A DNA stretch of 64,000 bases from Williamsia muralis NBRC 105860 (GCF_001598915.1 NZ_BDAP01000004.1:1-64000), one strand, 5' to 3'; positions 52,419 through 61,076 are shown, counted from the first letter of the stretch. Notes: generated by a model from the letters alone, not told the origin. Numbers and translations are program-made.

Positions 52419-53534
52419 GTGCCGACGCCGACGCAGCCCGCCCGCATTCTGTTCGTGACCTTCGATGCGGGAGGGAACTTCCCGCCGGTCGTCACGCTGG
52501 GGCGGGAGTTCGCCCGGCGAGGACACCACGTAACCGTTCTCGGCCACGCACAGCAGCGGCGCAAGGTCGAGGCCGCCGGGTTCGAGTTCATCGCATACTC
52601 GAATGCGCCGTCGTGGTCGTCCAGCAGGCACAAGAGCGCCGCGTCCACGTTGCGGAGCTACCTCGCGCTCTTCACCACCCGGACTCTGGTCGATGACGCC
52701 GTCGCCGCCGCACGTGAGGCCGACCTGGTGGTTGTCGATTGCATGCTGTTGCCGGTGATGTCCGCGCTGAACGCTCTGCCACAGCCGACCATCGCCCTGT
52801 TCCACGCGTACTACGCCTATCTCGACGGGCCCTGGCGTCGCGGACCGATCGGAGTGGTCGCCCGGCTGCGCGGCTTGAGTTCACATCGGATCTGGGGTTC
52901 CACGGATCTGCAGGTGGTGATCTCCGACGAGGCACTCGATCCTGCCGGGCGCCACCGCCGCGCAGCAGGCAACATCTTCTGGGCCGGGCCCGCCGAACCG
53001 GCCGCCAGACCCCTCACCCCGCGGACTCCCCCAACGGTGTTGGCCAGCTTGAGCACCACCTATTTCCCGGCCCAGCAACAGACCATGCAGAACATCCTCG
53101 ACGCTGCTGCCACCCTGCCCATCCGGCTGATCGCCACCACCGGACCCGCCATCGACCCGTCCCGGTTGCGGGTGCCCGCCAATGCCGAGCTCCATGAGTA
53201 CGTTCCGCATGCCGACGTCCTGCCGGAGTGCGTCGCGGTCATCGGTCACGGCGGGCACTCGACAACTTCCCAGGCCCTCGCCCACGGACTCCCACTCGTC
53301 GTGATGCCGATGCACCCACTGTTGGACCAGCCGATGGTGGGTCGATCCGTGGCCAGAGCGGGTGCAGGCATCGTTCTGCGGAAAAAGGCGTCGGCCGCTC
53401 GTATCGCCTCGGCGTTGTCGCGCATCCTCGACGAGCCCGGCTATTCCACATCGGCGCGGGCGATCGGTGATCGCCTCGCGTCTGGCGACGGAACAACGCG
53501 AGCAGTAGAACGAATGCTCGCCGAACTGCCGTGA
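52419..53534 (+). CDS. GT1-family glycosyltransferase
   Basis: The product has 371 residues from a GTG. It is a GT-B fold enzyme: ILFVTFDAGGNFPPVVTLGREFARRGHHVTVLGHAQQRRKVEAAGFEF is the acceptor-side domain, and ELHEYVPHADVLPECVAVIGHGGHSTTSQALAHGLPLVVMPMHPLLDQP is the donor-binding signature of UGT/EryCIII-type enzymes (His and the HGG loop). It transfers a sugar to a small hydrophobic acceptor. The TetR gene 10 bp upstream suggests regulation by that ligand, as in macrolide- or xenobiotic-modifying systems. No resistance or transport gene is next to it. Confidence 0.9.
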   Translation: MPTPTQPARILFVTFDAGGNFPPVVTLGREFARRGHHVTVLGHAQQRRKVEAAGFEFIAYSNAPSWSSSRHKSAASTLRSYLALFTTRTLVDDAVAAAREADLVVVDCMLLPVMSALNALPQPTIALFHAYYAYLDGPWRRGPIGVVARLRGLSSHRIWGSTDLQVVISDEALDPAGRHRRAAGNIFWAGPAEPAARPLTPRTPPTVLASLSTTYFPAQQQTMQNILDAAATLPIRLIATTGPAIDPSRLRVPANAELHEYVPHADVLPECVAVIGHGGHSTTSQALAHGLPLVVMPMHPLLDQPMVGRSVARAGAGIVLRKKASAARIASALSRILDEPGYSTSARAIGDRLASGDGTTRAVERMLAELP

Positions 53535-53582
53535 CTGCCGCCGTTCGGGTTACCGTGCGTCGCAGACAATTCGCGCCCCGAG

Positions 53583-55403
53583 TCACTCATCCAGCTCGGT
53601 CGATCCCGGTGCTTCCTTAGCGCTCCCCTCGCTCTGCTCAGGGGCCGGAGACACCGACGGCAACGACGCCGACGGTGAGGTAGACGACGGTGAGGTGGGT
53701 GGCGGGAGCGGGGTCTCGGACGGCGTCGCCGACAGGATCGGCAGCGAAATCAGCCATCCAGCCGTGCCATTCGGTTGCCACAGCACGGGCGCGACCGGAT
53801 CGGGGACCTCGAAGATCACCCAGCCGGCCGCGGTGCGGCCCGGAGTCAAGGTGGAAAGCGTTTGCCCGAGTGATCCACACGGTTGACCCCAGCTCGAAAT
53901 CGGCGCGCCTGAACCGTTGCCCTGACTGAACTGAGATGACTCCACACCATTCAGCGCGTACTCACCGGTGTGCGTGGACGGGGTCACCGTCATCCGCACC
54001 GCCACGGTCACCGCGGGAGAAGTGTTGCAGCTCTGATCGATCAGGACCTCGTCGATCCGCGCTGCGCCCAGGTCAGCACCATCCGTTCCGACAAGGGCGA
54101 ACTCTTCCCCGGGTGAGGGTGTGGTGGGTCCGTCCGGGACCATCACCGGTGGTGACGGTTCTGCGGTGTCGGCCGCACCTTCCGGCGGTGGTCTCACCGG
54201 GATGGCCTCGGCTGTGTCGGATGTGGTTGTGGTCGAATCTGTTTCGTCAGGTGAGGGCGTGCTGGTCGGCGTACCGGTCGGGCTCGGATCAGCAGTAGAA
54301 GTTGTGGGGTCAGTACCACCGCACTCGGCTGTCCCGTCATCCACTGGCGCGTCGTCAACTGGCGCGTCGTCGGCGTCCACAGCGGGCGGGGCCGGCGTGG
54401 TGGTCGGGGTGCCTGTCTTCGTCACCCTGGTCGTCGTTGTATCGGGAACAGCCACCTCCTCGCCCCCATCTTGGGCAACGGCCGGACACGTGGCCTGCGC
54501 GGCCTGGCGCGCACTCAGCGCCGACGGGGCGCTCAGCGGCGGGGGCTGACCTGCGGTGCCGCATTCGGCGCGGGCGAGGACAACGTTGCGCAGATTTACC
54601 TCAGGCGTGGCCGGAAAGACGTACGGCTGGGTCCACGTCATGATCAGCTCCGACCGGATGGAGGTCGCTGTCTGATCGACTTTCCACCAGATCCACATCT
54701 CCCGTACCGTCCCTATCCCGTAGCTGGGCGGCCCGTTGGCAACAGTCGGAACAGGCACTTCGCGCACAAGGAATCCGTTGTAGAGAAACGTCACCCGCCC
54801 GCTGGGGGTCGGAGCCAGCAGCTGACCCGGTCGACAAGAAGCCGACAATCCAACGGGACTGCTCACCCCCAACAAGCTCACCCCGAGTAAACCGTCGCCT
54901 TCGTATTCGAAGTTCAGATTCGATGTCCTGGTGGCTGCGCTCGAAACGGCGTCGGCCGGCGCAGATCCACACTGGGTCCCGGCAGCGTGGCGTACACACT
55001 GCGAGGAAGTCAGGCTGAAGTCCACACTGCCCGGCCACGGCAACCCACCGTTCGCCGTGCTCGACGACGTCGAGCTTCCCTGTTGGGGAGCAGCGCGGGT
55101 CACCGAGCCACCCGAAAACGTTGCCACCGTGCTCAGTGGCGAACGGCTGGGGCGCTCGATGGTGCCGGCTCCCGCTGATGCCCGTGCCCACCCTGTGGGG
55201 ACGTATGCCGGGTCGACACCGAATGTGCTTGCCCCCCAGACCTTGTCTCCCCAGGCGGCCAGTGTCCGATCGGCGAACGCCCCGGTCAACGCGGATGCGC
55301 CAACGACCGCCAGGATTGCCAGTGCCGCCGCCCCGATGAGACGCCGGCGGTGCCGCTGCCCAGCGTCTCTGTTGCCGAGTGCCTTGCTGTGATGGCCACC
55401 CAC
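53583..55403 (-). CDS. large surface protein with SipW-type signal region and DUF4352-like domain
   Basis: The product has 606 residues from a GTG. The basic N-terminus and hydrophobic segment (LIGAAALAILAVVGASALTGAF) are followed by LAAWGDKVWGASTF, nearly the same as LAAWSDSVWGQSEF in the small gene at 56144. This marks it as a SipW-dependent substrate. A large middle domain has several Cys. A Thr/Pro/Asp linker with DDAPVDDAPVDD and SPTGTPTSTPSPDETD repeats leads to a C-terminal beta domain resembling DUF4352 (RTAAGWVIFEVPDPVAPVLW). It is probably a wall- or surface-exposed matrix protein. It is third in the sipW operon, starting four bases after sipW. Confidence 0.8.
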   Translation of the reverse strand: MGGHHSKALGNRDAGQRHRRRLIGAAALAILAVVGASALTGAFADRTLAAWGDKVWGASTFGVDPAYVPTGWARASAGAGTIERPSRSPLSTVATFSGGSVTRAAPQQGSSTSSSTANGGLPWPGSVDFSLTSSQCVRHAAGTQCGSAPADAVSSAATRTSNLNFEYEGDGLLGVSLLGVSSPVGLSASCRPGQLLAPTPSGRVTFLYNGFLVREVPVPTVANGPPSYGIGTVREMWIWWKVDQTATSIRSELIMTWTQPYVFPATPEVNLRNVVLARAECGTAGQPPPLSAPSALSARQAAQATCPAVAQDGGEEVAVPDTTTTRVTKTGTPTTTPAPPAVDADDAPVDDAPVDDGTAECGGTDPTTSTADPSPTGTPTSTPSPDETDSTTTTSDTAEAIPVRPPPEGAADTAEPSPPVMVPDGPTTPSPGEEFALVGTDGADLGAARIDEVLIDQSCNTSPAVTVAVRMTVTPSTHTGEYALNGVESSQFSQGNGSGAPISSWGQPCGSLGQTLSTLTPGRTAAGWVIFEVPDPVAPVLWQPNGTAGWLISLPILSATPSETPLPPPTSPSSTSPSASLPSVSPAPEQSEGSAKEAPGSTELDE

Positions 55404-55406
55404 TGT

Positions 55407-56033
55407 TCAGGCCTCGATCCGAGAATGGGTGCCTGCACCACGTTCGGGCACTGCTATTCGGCCGTCGGGAACGCCGTCATCGGGATCGACGTCGTCCTCG
55501 CTCTGTCGGGGCCAGAAGGCCCAGAGCACCAGCAACGCAGCGCCAATTGTGATCGCCAGTAGGACGATCGGATTCGACAGCCAGATGACACCCTTGGCAA
55601 GACCCGGTACCGACCACAGGACCTTGCGTACCTCCTTGACCTGATAGCCACCCGGGTCGTCGAATGAGTTGGCATCACCACGCATTTCGAGCATCGTTGT
55701 GCCGTCGGCGCCCGGCGAGGTCTTGATCACCCGGTGCGTGATCGGCAACTGGCCAGGTCGTTTGACGGTGACCACGTCGCCCACGTCCACAGACGCCGCC
55801 GGCACCGTCTGCACGACGGCCAGCGATCCCGCCGGGATGGATGGGGCCATCGACCCGGTCTTGAACATGATGAGCGAGACGTTGAACACCACGGCCAGGA
55901 CAACCATCACGATGCACGCGAGCCCGCCCACCGCGAGGAGGTTCATGATCACGCTGCTGACGACCGACAGCGCGGATCGCCGTCTCGGGGCCGAGGGAGG
56001 TTCGGCGTGGGTGACCGGATCAGCATGAAACAT
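55407..56033 (-). CDS. sipW: signal peptidase I, SipW (ER-type)
   Basis: The protein has 208 residues from an ATG behind GGAGTCTTTG. Two N-terminal TM spans and one near the C-terminus (LLAITIGAALLVLWAFW) anchor it. The catalytic Ser is in FKTGSMAPSIPAGSL (residue 61), and His100 in LPITHRVIKTS replaces the usual Lys, the mark of eukaryotic/archaeal ER-type SipW. The GDANSFDD motif follows. SipW trims matrix proteins such as TasA/CalY in bacilli. Here the two flanking genes encode proteins with the matching signal region. Confidence 0.92.
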   Translation of the reverse strand: MFHADPVTHAEPPSAPRRRSALSVVSSVIMNLLAVGGLACIVMVVLAVVFNVSLIMFKTGSMAPSIPAGSLAVVQTVPAASVDVGDVVTVKRPGQLPITHRVIKTSPGADGTTMLEMRGDANSFDDPGGYQVKEVRKVLWSVPGLAKGVIWLSNPIVLLAITIGAALLVLWAFWPRQSEDDVDPDDGVPDGRIAVPERGAGTHSRIEA

Positions 56034-56143
56034 CAAAGACTCCTATAAATTTCCGGACTTCACGACGCGGACGCGCAAGAGATCAGGGCTACCGGGCCGC
56101 CGGGGCTCTGCAATGAACCACTGGCCCGGCGGCCGGCAGATGC

Positions 56144-56749
56144 CTACGGTTCGACGCTGGTTGCCTTGAACTCCCAGAGAACCTGCCCTGTTGTCGACGT
56201 ATTGAGCAGCGCCGCGTCGGCCGGCAGCGTCACAGTGAAACAGAAGTGCCGCGGGGTCATGTCGCCGTTGAGGATGATCGGGGTGCTTCCGCCGGCCGTC
56301 GCCACGCTTCCACCTGCCGGCCAGCCTGCGGGCGTGGTACCCGCGACGCTGCAGCTGGCGGCCTCGGTGACGGTGAGTTCGAGTTCGCCGGCCAACGCGG
56401 ACGTGTTGCCGGACGGAGCGAGGGTCACCGATGCATTCAATGCCGATGCCGCCGGCCCGACCCGCAGCGACACCGGGGCTTTGACCGATTCACCGGGCGT
56501 GAGGCTCGTGGCATCGGCCAGCGGGAATGTGAAGGTGCCGGCCGTCGGTCCCGTTGCGAACTCACCCCAGCTGGTGCCACCGTTGAAACTGCCCTGAACG
56601 TTCCACTTGTCGGTGGCGAACTCGCTCTGGCCCCAGACAGAATCACTCCAGGCCGCAAGTGTCACCGCCGCTCCCACACCGAGCACCAAACCCGCCGCAA
56701 GAATCGCTCGGATCTTGCGGCGATTACGTTTTGTGACCGTCAAACTCAT
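56144..56749 (-). CDS. SipW-dependent alternate-type signal peptide protein (putative matrix/surface protein)
   Basis: The product has 201 residues from an ATG behind GAGGTTC. The signal region is KRNRRKIRAILAAGLVLGVGAAVTLAAWSDSVWGQSEF, matching the alternate-type signal peptides seen with SipW. The mature part is beta-rich and Ser/Thr/Ala-rich (GGTSWGEFATGPTAGTFTFPLADATSLTPGESVKAPVSLRVG) with two Cys (CSVAG, FCFTV). TasA/CalY-like fibres are a possible role by analogy only. It is the first gene of the sipW operon. Confidence 0.82.
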   Translation of the reverse strand: MSLTVTKRNRRKIRAILAAGLVLGVGAAVTLAAWSDSVWGQSEFATDKWNVQGSFNGGTSWGEFATGPTAGTFTFPLADATSLTPGESVKAPVSLRVGPAASALNASVTLAPSGNTSALAGELELTVTEAASCSVAGTTPAGWPAGGSVATAGGSTPIILNGDMTPRHFCFTVTLPADAALLNTSTTGQVLWEFKATSVEP

Positions 56750-57216
56750 AATTGAACCTCGCCTACACAAAAGGGCCAGCCAGTCCGACCCGCTTGCCCC
56801 GAGTATGAAAGTAAGGCACCAAAAAGTTTCGCGGAATGCGATTTTTATCTTCGATTTTCGAAAGCATCGCGCGCATTCTTTCAGCGCCATTACCCGAACA
56901 CATCAATTGGAAAGTGTGCGAGTCCATTAAAAGCCATGGCGTCAATTGGGCCAGTGCAGCTGCGACTGACATGCAGTTATCGGAGCGCCGGCGAAGTCAG
57001 TCGCGCATCTCAGACAAACAATGGGCGGACTTGGACCACTAACGCTCAGGCTCAGGCATAAAGGCGGCGACCGTTCGCCCGAAGGTTCACCGCAACAAGT
57101 TCAGCGGCAATTCCTGAACGTGACGATCATATCGACCGGTCTACGAATTACCCGACACGGCTGATCGACAATGACCGAATAGCCATTTGTGTCGATCCCA
57201 TCCTCAGAGGTGGCGA
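56750..57216. other. AT-richer intergenic region between amt and the sipW operon
   Basis: No convincing gene is seen. A 68-codon open frame at 56836-57042 lacks a good ribosome-binding site. The first 100 bases upstream of the sipW operon are AT-rich for this genome and carry the palindrome CTTCGATTTTCGAAAG. The operon promoter and regulator sites probably lie here. No clear T-run hairpin for amt was found. Confidence 0.5.
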
Positions 57217-58449
57217 TCAGCGCTCGAGGTCGGCGTAGGCCGTCTCGGCGTGCTCGGAGAAGTCGACCCCTTCTCGTTCATCTTTCGCCGACACCCTGAA
57301 CCCGATGGTCCAATCGATGACCTTTCCGATTCCGAATGACACCAAGAATGTGTAAAGAGCTACCGCAAAGATGGCGACCACTTGCTTACCCAGCAGCGCC
57401 AGTCCGCCGCCGTAGAAAAGTCCTTCGGCATCGGACGTCATCATCGAAGTCGCGAAGAGCCCGATGAGGAAGGTGCCGACCACACCACCGGTGAAGTGCA
57501 CGCCGACGACATCCAGTGAATCGTCGTAGCCGAACTTGAACTTCCACAACACCACGTAGGCACACACGATTCCGGCTGCGAGGCCGACAACGGCCGCGCC
57601 GAGGGGACCCACCGATCCACACGACGGCGTGATCGCCACCAGCCCGGCGACAATGCCCGACGCGGCGCCGAAACTGGTCGGGTGCCCATCACGATTGGTC
57701 TCGACCACAAGCCAGCCGACCATTCCCAGGCCGCCCGCGATCAAGGTGTTGAGCAGGACGGCTGCGGCCATGCCGTCGGCCGCGAGCGCGGAGCCGGCAT
57801 TGAAGCCGAACCATCCGAACCACAACAGTCCCGCGCCGAGCAGCACAAAAGGCAGATTGTGCGGGCGCATCGTGTCGTGGCGGAATCCCAGGCGCGGCCC
57901 CAAGACGAGTGCAAGTGCCAGCGCCGAGGCACCCGAGGTCACCTCCACCACCAGACCGCCCGCGAAGTCAAGCGCCCCGAGCTCTGCGATCCAGCCGCCG
58001 GGACCCCAGACCCAGTGCGCCACAGGCGCATAGACCAGTAGTGTCCAGATCGGTACGAACACGATCCAGGCGACGAAGCGGGCACGGTCGGCGATGGCCC
58101 CACTGATCAGTGCCGCGGTGATCACAGCGAACGTCAGCTGAAACGTCACGAACAACAAGGTCGGGATGGACCCGTGCAACGACTCCGGACCGATCCCGGC
58201 CAGCCCGAACGACTCCACGCCACCGATGAGGCCGAACCCCGCGTCGTCGGAGAACGCAAGGCTGTAGCCGGCGACCAGCCACGCGACCGCGACCAACGGG
58301 ATCGCGATGAAGCTCATCATCATCATGTTCAGCACGCTGAAGCTGCGCACCATGCCGCCGTAGAACAGCGCCAGCGCCGGAGTCATCAGAAGAACCATCG
58401 CGGTCGAGACAAGTACCAGCGCAGTGGCAGCACCATCGAGCTCGGGCAC
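57217..58449 (-). CDS. amt: ammonium transporter (Amt family)
   Basis: The protein has 410 residues from a GTG behind GGAGG. Eleven TM helices start with ATALVLVSTAMVLLMTPALALFYGGMV and SVLNMMMMSFIAIPLVAV. DFAGGLVVEVTSGASALALALVLG is the family signature with the conserved Asp and first pore His region, and VGVHFTGGVVGTFLIGLFA carries the second pore His. It imports NH4+/NH3. No glnK is adjacent, unlike the amt-glnK-glnD operon of mycobacteria, so this is a stand-alone Amt. The longer upstream frame is rejected. Confidence 0.95.
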   Translation of the reverse strand: MPELDGAATALVLVSTAMVLLMTPALALFYGGMVRSFSVLNMMMMSFIAIPLVAVAWLVAGYSLAFSDDAGFGLIGGVESFGLAGIGPESLHGSIPTLLFVTFQLTFAVITAALISGAIADRARFVAWIVFVPIWTLLVYAPVAHWVWGPGGWIAELGALDFAGGLVVEVTSGASALALALVLGPRLGFRHDTMRPHNLPFVLLGAGLLWFGWFGFNAGSALAADGMAAAVLLNTLIAGGLGMVGWLVVETNRDGHPTSFGAASGIVAGLVAITPSCGSVGPLGAAVVGLAAGIVCAYVVLWKFKFGYDDSLDVVGVHFTGGVVGTFLIGLFATSMMTSDAEGLFYGGGLALLGKQVVAIFAVALYTFLVSFGIGKVIDWTIGFRVSAKDEREGVDFSEHAETAYADLER

Positions 58450-58659
58450 AGGAGCCCTCCGTGTTCTGTGAAGAGGTGAGTGGTTGTGCTCGAAGGACAA
58501 TAACCGGCACCCGATTCGTCCCGACGGGCCGTGGCGAATCTGCCCGGAGGTATCGAATCGACAACACGCCCACACCGATCGCCGGACTTCGGTAGCTTCG
58601 TTGCGACAGTCCTTTCCCGGGCCCACAGGCCACGAGTCGAACAAGGGCGGACCGCGACA

Positions 58660-59820
58660 ATGAGCATCCCGATGACTGCGGGCGCCAACACTGCGTTGCA
58701 GTCCGCCGAAGTCCGCATCGAGGTCGGGGTGAGCGGACGGCAGCTCGACGTGTCGGCGCTGTTGGTGGCCCCGTCGGGCAAAGTGCGCAGCGACGCCGAC
58801 CTGATCTTCTTCAACGCGCCCGTCGGGCCGGGGCTGCGTCACATGCCCGGTACTGCGCACGGTCCCGATGCAGTCTGCATCACCCTGGCCGCCGTTCCGT
58901 CGGCCATCGACAAGGTGGTGATCACGGCCAGCCTCGATCCCCCGGCCACCACGTTCGCCGGGACGAATCCACATGCCCGCGTCATCGATGCGGCGAACGG
59001 TGACCTGCTCGCCACGTTCGACCCGGCAAATCTCTCCGGCGAGACCGCCCTGATCGTCTTCGAGGTCTATCGGCGCGGCGGGGGGTGGAAGCTACGTGCG
59101 GTCGGGCAGGGCTACGCAGACGGATTGGCCGGGATCGCAACAGATTTCGGTATCAGCGTGGACGACCCGGACGAGACTGCGGCGACGGTGGAGCCGGTGG
59201 CGGTTCCCGCCGTCCCGGCGGCGACCCCCACCAACTCGGCGAACCATCGGCCGAACCTCGACAAAGGTCACGTGGTCCTCGAAAAACGCCAGTCGGTGGT
59301 GCTGACGAAGTTCGGCAAGCCGCTGCTGAGCAAGGTCTGGATGGGACTCGGGTGGGATCCGGTCGCCGGCAAGGGCCGGATCGATCTCGACGCGTCGTGC
59401 ATCGCCTTCGATGCCAACCGAAAGGTCGTGGCGACCTGCTGGTTCTTGAAGTTGTCGATACTCGATGGCGCGGTGGCACATTCGGGTGACAACCTGACCG
59501 GCGCAGGTGAGGGCGACGACGAGGTGATCTCCGTGGACCTGGGGCGGTTGCCCCATTCGGTCACCGGCCTGGTGTTCACCGTGAACTCCTTCTCGGGCCA
59601 GCGATTCACCGACGTCGGGCGGGCCTTCTGCAGGCTCGTCGATCACGGGAGCGGCCAGGAGATGGTCCGATTCGAACTCTCCGACTCAGGCCCCACCACC
59701 GGCGTACTGATGTGCAAGATGGTTCGTGAACCATCTGGCTGGGTGATGACCGCGCTGGGCGAATACGCCGACGGGAAAACCGTGCGCAAGATGAAAAAGC
59801 CCGCAGCCGCGGCACTCTGA
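58660..59820 (+). CDS. double TerD-domain protein
   Basis: The product has 386 residues with two TerD-type domains. The first (about 1-165) has VRSDADLIFFNAPVGPG and ALIVFEVYRRGGGWKLRAVGQGYADGLAGIATDFGI. The second (about 200-380) has the canonical VVLEKRQSVVLTKFGKPLLSKVWMGLGWDP, IDLDASCIAFDANRKVV, GDNLTGAGEGDDEVISVDLGRLP and the C-terminal GWVMTALGEYADGKTVRKM. TerD domains bind calcium through acidic loops and take part in tellurite resistance, stress and membrane signalling. No other ter gene is adjacent. Divergent from amt. Confidence 0.92.
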   Translation: MSIPMTAGANTALQSAEVRIEVGVSGRQLDVSALLVAPSGKVRSDADLIFFNAPVGPGLRHMPGTAHGPDAVCITLAAVPSAIDKVVITASLDPPATTFAGTNPHARVIDAANGDLLATFDPANLSGETALIVFEVYRRGGGWKLRAVGQGYADGLAGIATDFGISVDDPDETAATVEPVAVPAVPAATPTNSANHRPNLDKGHVVLEKRQSVVLTKFGKPLLSKVWMGLGWDPVAGKGRIDLDASCIAFDANRKVVATCWFLKLSILDGAVAHSGDNLTGAGEGDDEVISVDLGRLPHSVTGLVFTVNSFSGQRFTDVGRAFCRLVDHGSGQEMVRFELSDSGPTTGVLMCKMVREPSGWVMTALGEYADGKTVRKMKKPAAAAL

Positions 59821-59953
59821 AGGGTCACATCGTCTTTTGTTCTTCGGTTTGCTCACATGTTGCCCGGGGTAACCACCGTCTGTCCGTGACTCGCGGCTCG
59901 GTAGGTCGGCTGAGCTGATCACTGCGTCGCAGCCCGCAGTCAAAGGAGGAACG

Positions 59954-60349
59954 ATGAATCAGCCCCCACCGACAGATCTCTCGACCGTCCAGTTGATCGA
60001 ACGCCTCTCCGAGCAGACCTCCACCCTCGTCAAGACCGAAGTGCGGAACGCACTCGATGAGGTGAAGACGAAAGGTACAAAACTCGGCATCGGCGTCGGC
60101 ATCTCCGGAGCAGGTGCCCTGTTGCTGCTGTTCGGATTCGGAACACTCATCGCAGCGGCCGTCCTGGGGTTGGCCACCGCGGTGGAACCATGGCTCGCCG
60201 CACTCATCGTCGCGGCCGTGCTGGTCGTCATCGGAGCCATCGCTGCCGCGATCGGCGCGTCTCGGGCCAAGAAGGCCGTGCCGCCGGCACCGCAGGCAAC
60301 CGTGCACAGCATCCAGAGGGACATCAACACCGTGAGGGAGCATCTCTGA
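59954..60349 (+). CDS. phage holin family protein (Actinobacterial Holin-X)
   Basis: The product has 131 residues from an ATG behind AAAGGAGG. An amphipathic N-terminal helix (VQLIERLSEQTSTLVKTEVRNALDEVKTKG) precedes two TM segments (ISGAGALLLLFGFGTLIAAAVLGLATAV and LAALIVAAVLVVIGAIAAAIGASRA). The family is a holin superfamily III relative that is widespread in actinobacterial genomes and is usually not linked to phages. It is first of three overlapping genes with DUF3618 and DUF4235. Confidence 0.92.
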   Translation: MNQPPPTDLSTVQLIERLSEQTSTLVKTEVRNALDEVKTKGTKLGIGVGISGAGALLLLFGFGTLIAAAVLGLATAVEPWLAALIVAAVLVVIGAIAAAIGASRAKKAVPPAPQATVHSIQRDINTVREHL

Positions 60350-60645
60350 TGAGCGAACCGACGTCGTCGGGCGCAACACCCGAACCCGGAGCCACTGCGC
60401 CCACCGATGTGCCTCCGGTCGAGGAACAGCGCGCCGAGTTGGCCCAGACCGTGGACGCGCTGGCGCAGAAGTTCGACGTACCCACCCGCGTCAAGACGGC
60501 TGCCGCAGACACCGCCCACACCGCGCAGATCAAAGCCAAAGACAACCAGCAGGTCCTGGCGACCTCCGGCGCGATCGGGGCAGTGCTGCTCGTCCTGCTC
60601 ATTGTTGTCCGTCGTCGCCGTTCGAAGAAGAGGGAGATCGTATGA
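60349..60645 (+). CDS. DUF3618 domain protein
   Basis: The product has 98 residues. EEQRAELAQTVDALAQKFDVPTRVKTAAADTA is the DUF3618 helix, followed by one TM (GAIGAVLLVLLIVVRRRRSKK) at the C-terminus. Its ATG overlaps the holin-family stop (TGATG) and its end overlaps the DUF4235 start (ATGA), so the three are translated as a unit. The function is unknown; a membrane- or envelope-linked role is likely. Confidence 0.9.
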   Translation: MSEPTSSGATPEPGATAPTDVPPVEEQRAELAQTVDALAQKFDVPTRVKTAAADTAHTAQIKAKDNQQVLATSGAIGAVLLVLLIVVRRRRSKKREIV

Positions 60646-60911
60646 GCGCCGTGTCCAAAGCCGCCTACAAGCCGCTGTCGATAGCCACCAGCGTCCTCGG
60701 TGGTGTCGTGGCGTCAGCCGCATTCGCTCAGGTCTGGAAGCGTCTGGGCAACGACGCCAAGGCGCCTGATCCCAAAGACCTCCAGAGGAGCAACACCGAA
60801 GTCCTGGTCGCCGCTGCACTGCAGGGCCTGATCTTCGGCCTCGTGAAAGCTGCGGTCGATCGGGCTGGTGCACGCGGCTACAAGGCGGTCACCCACGAAG
60901 ACCCATCCTGA
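60642..60911 (+). CDS. DUF4235 domain protein
   Basis: The product has 89 residues. Two hydrophobic segments (LSIATSVLGGVVASAAFAQVW and LVAAALQGLIFGLVKAAVDRAG) flank WKRLGNDAKAPDPKDLQRSN, the DUF4235 signature. It overlaps DUF3618 by ATGA and is followed by a strong hairpin at 60956. The function is unknown. Confidence 0.9.
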   Translation: MSAVSKAAYKPLSIATSVLGGVVASAAFAQVWKRLGNDAKAPDPKDLQRSNTEVLVAAALQGLIFGLVKAAVDRAGARGYKAVTHEDPS

Positions 60912-60955
60912 TCGGGGCCCCTTCGCCACCGACTGGAACACCACCCCGGATATAG

Positions 60956-60996
60956 CAAGAACCCGCGTTCTGCGTGATGCAGAACGCGGGTTCTTG
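60956..60996. terminator. 18-bp hairpin terminator
   Basis: CAAGAACCCGCGTTCTGC and its exact complement GCAGAACGCGGGTTCTTG flank a 5-base loop. It lies between the DUF4235 gene and the oppositely oriented tRNA-Met, so it can stop transcripts from both sides. Confidence 0.85.
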
Positions 60997-61002
60997 TCTT
61001 CG

Positions 61003-61076
61003 TAGCGGGGACAGGATTTGAACCTGCGACCTCTGGGTTATGAGCCCAGCGAGCTACCGAGCTGCTCCACCCCGCG
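61003..61076 (-). tRNA. initiator tRNA-Met (anticodon CAT)
   Basis: The minus strand gives acceptor CGCGGGG, anticodon loop CTCATAA within GGG...CCC stem pairs (three G-C pairs that mark initiator tRNA), and T arm GGTTCAAATCC. The first base pair is C1 with U72, a mismatch as expected for an initiator. CCA is not encoded. Confidence 0.93.

Noticed and set aside
56836-57042. 68-codon plus-strand open frame between amt and sipW operon
   Set aside because: No good ribosome-binding site, and it overlaps the expected promoter region.
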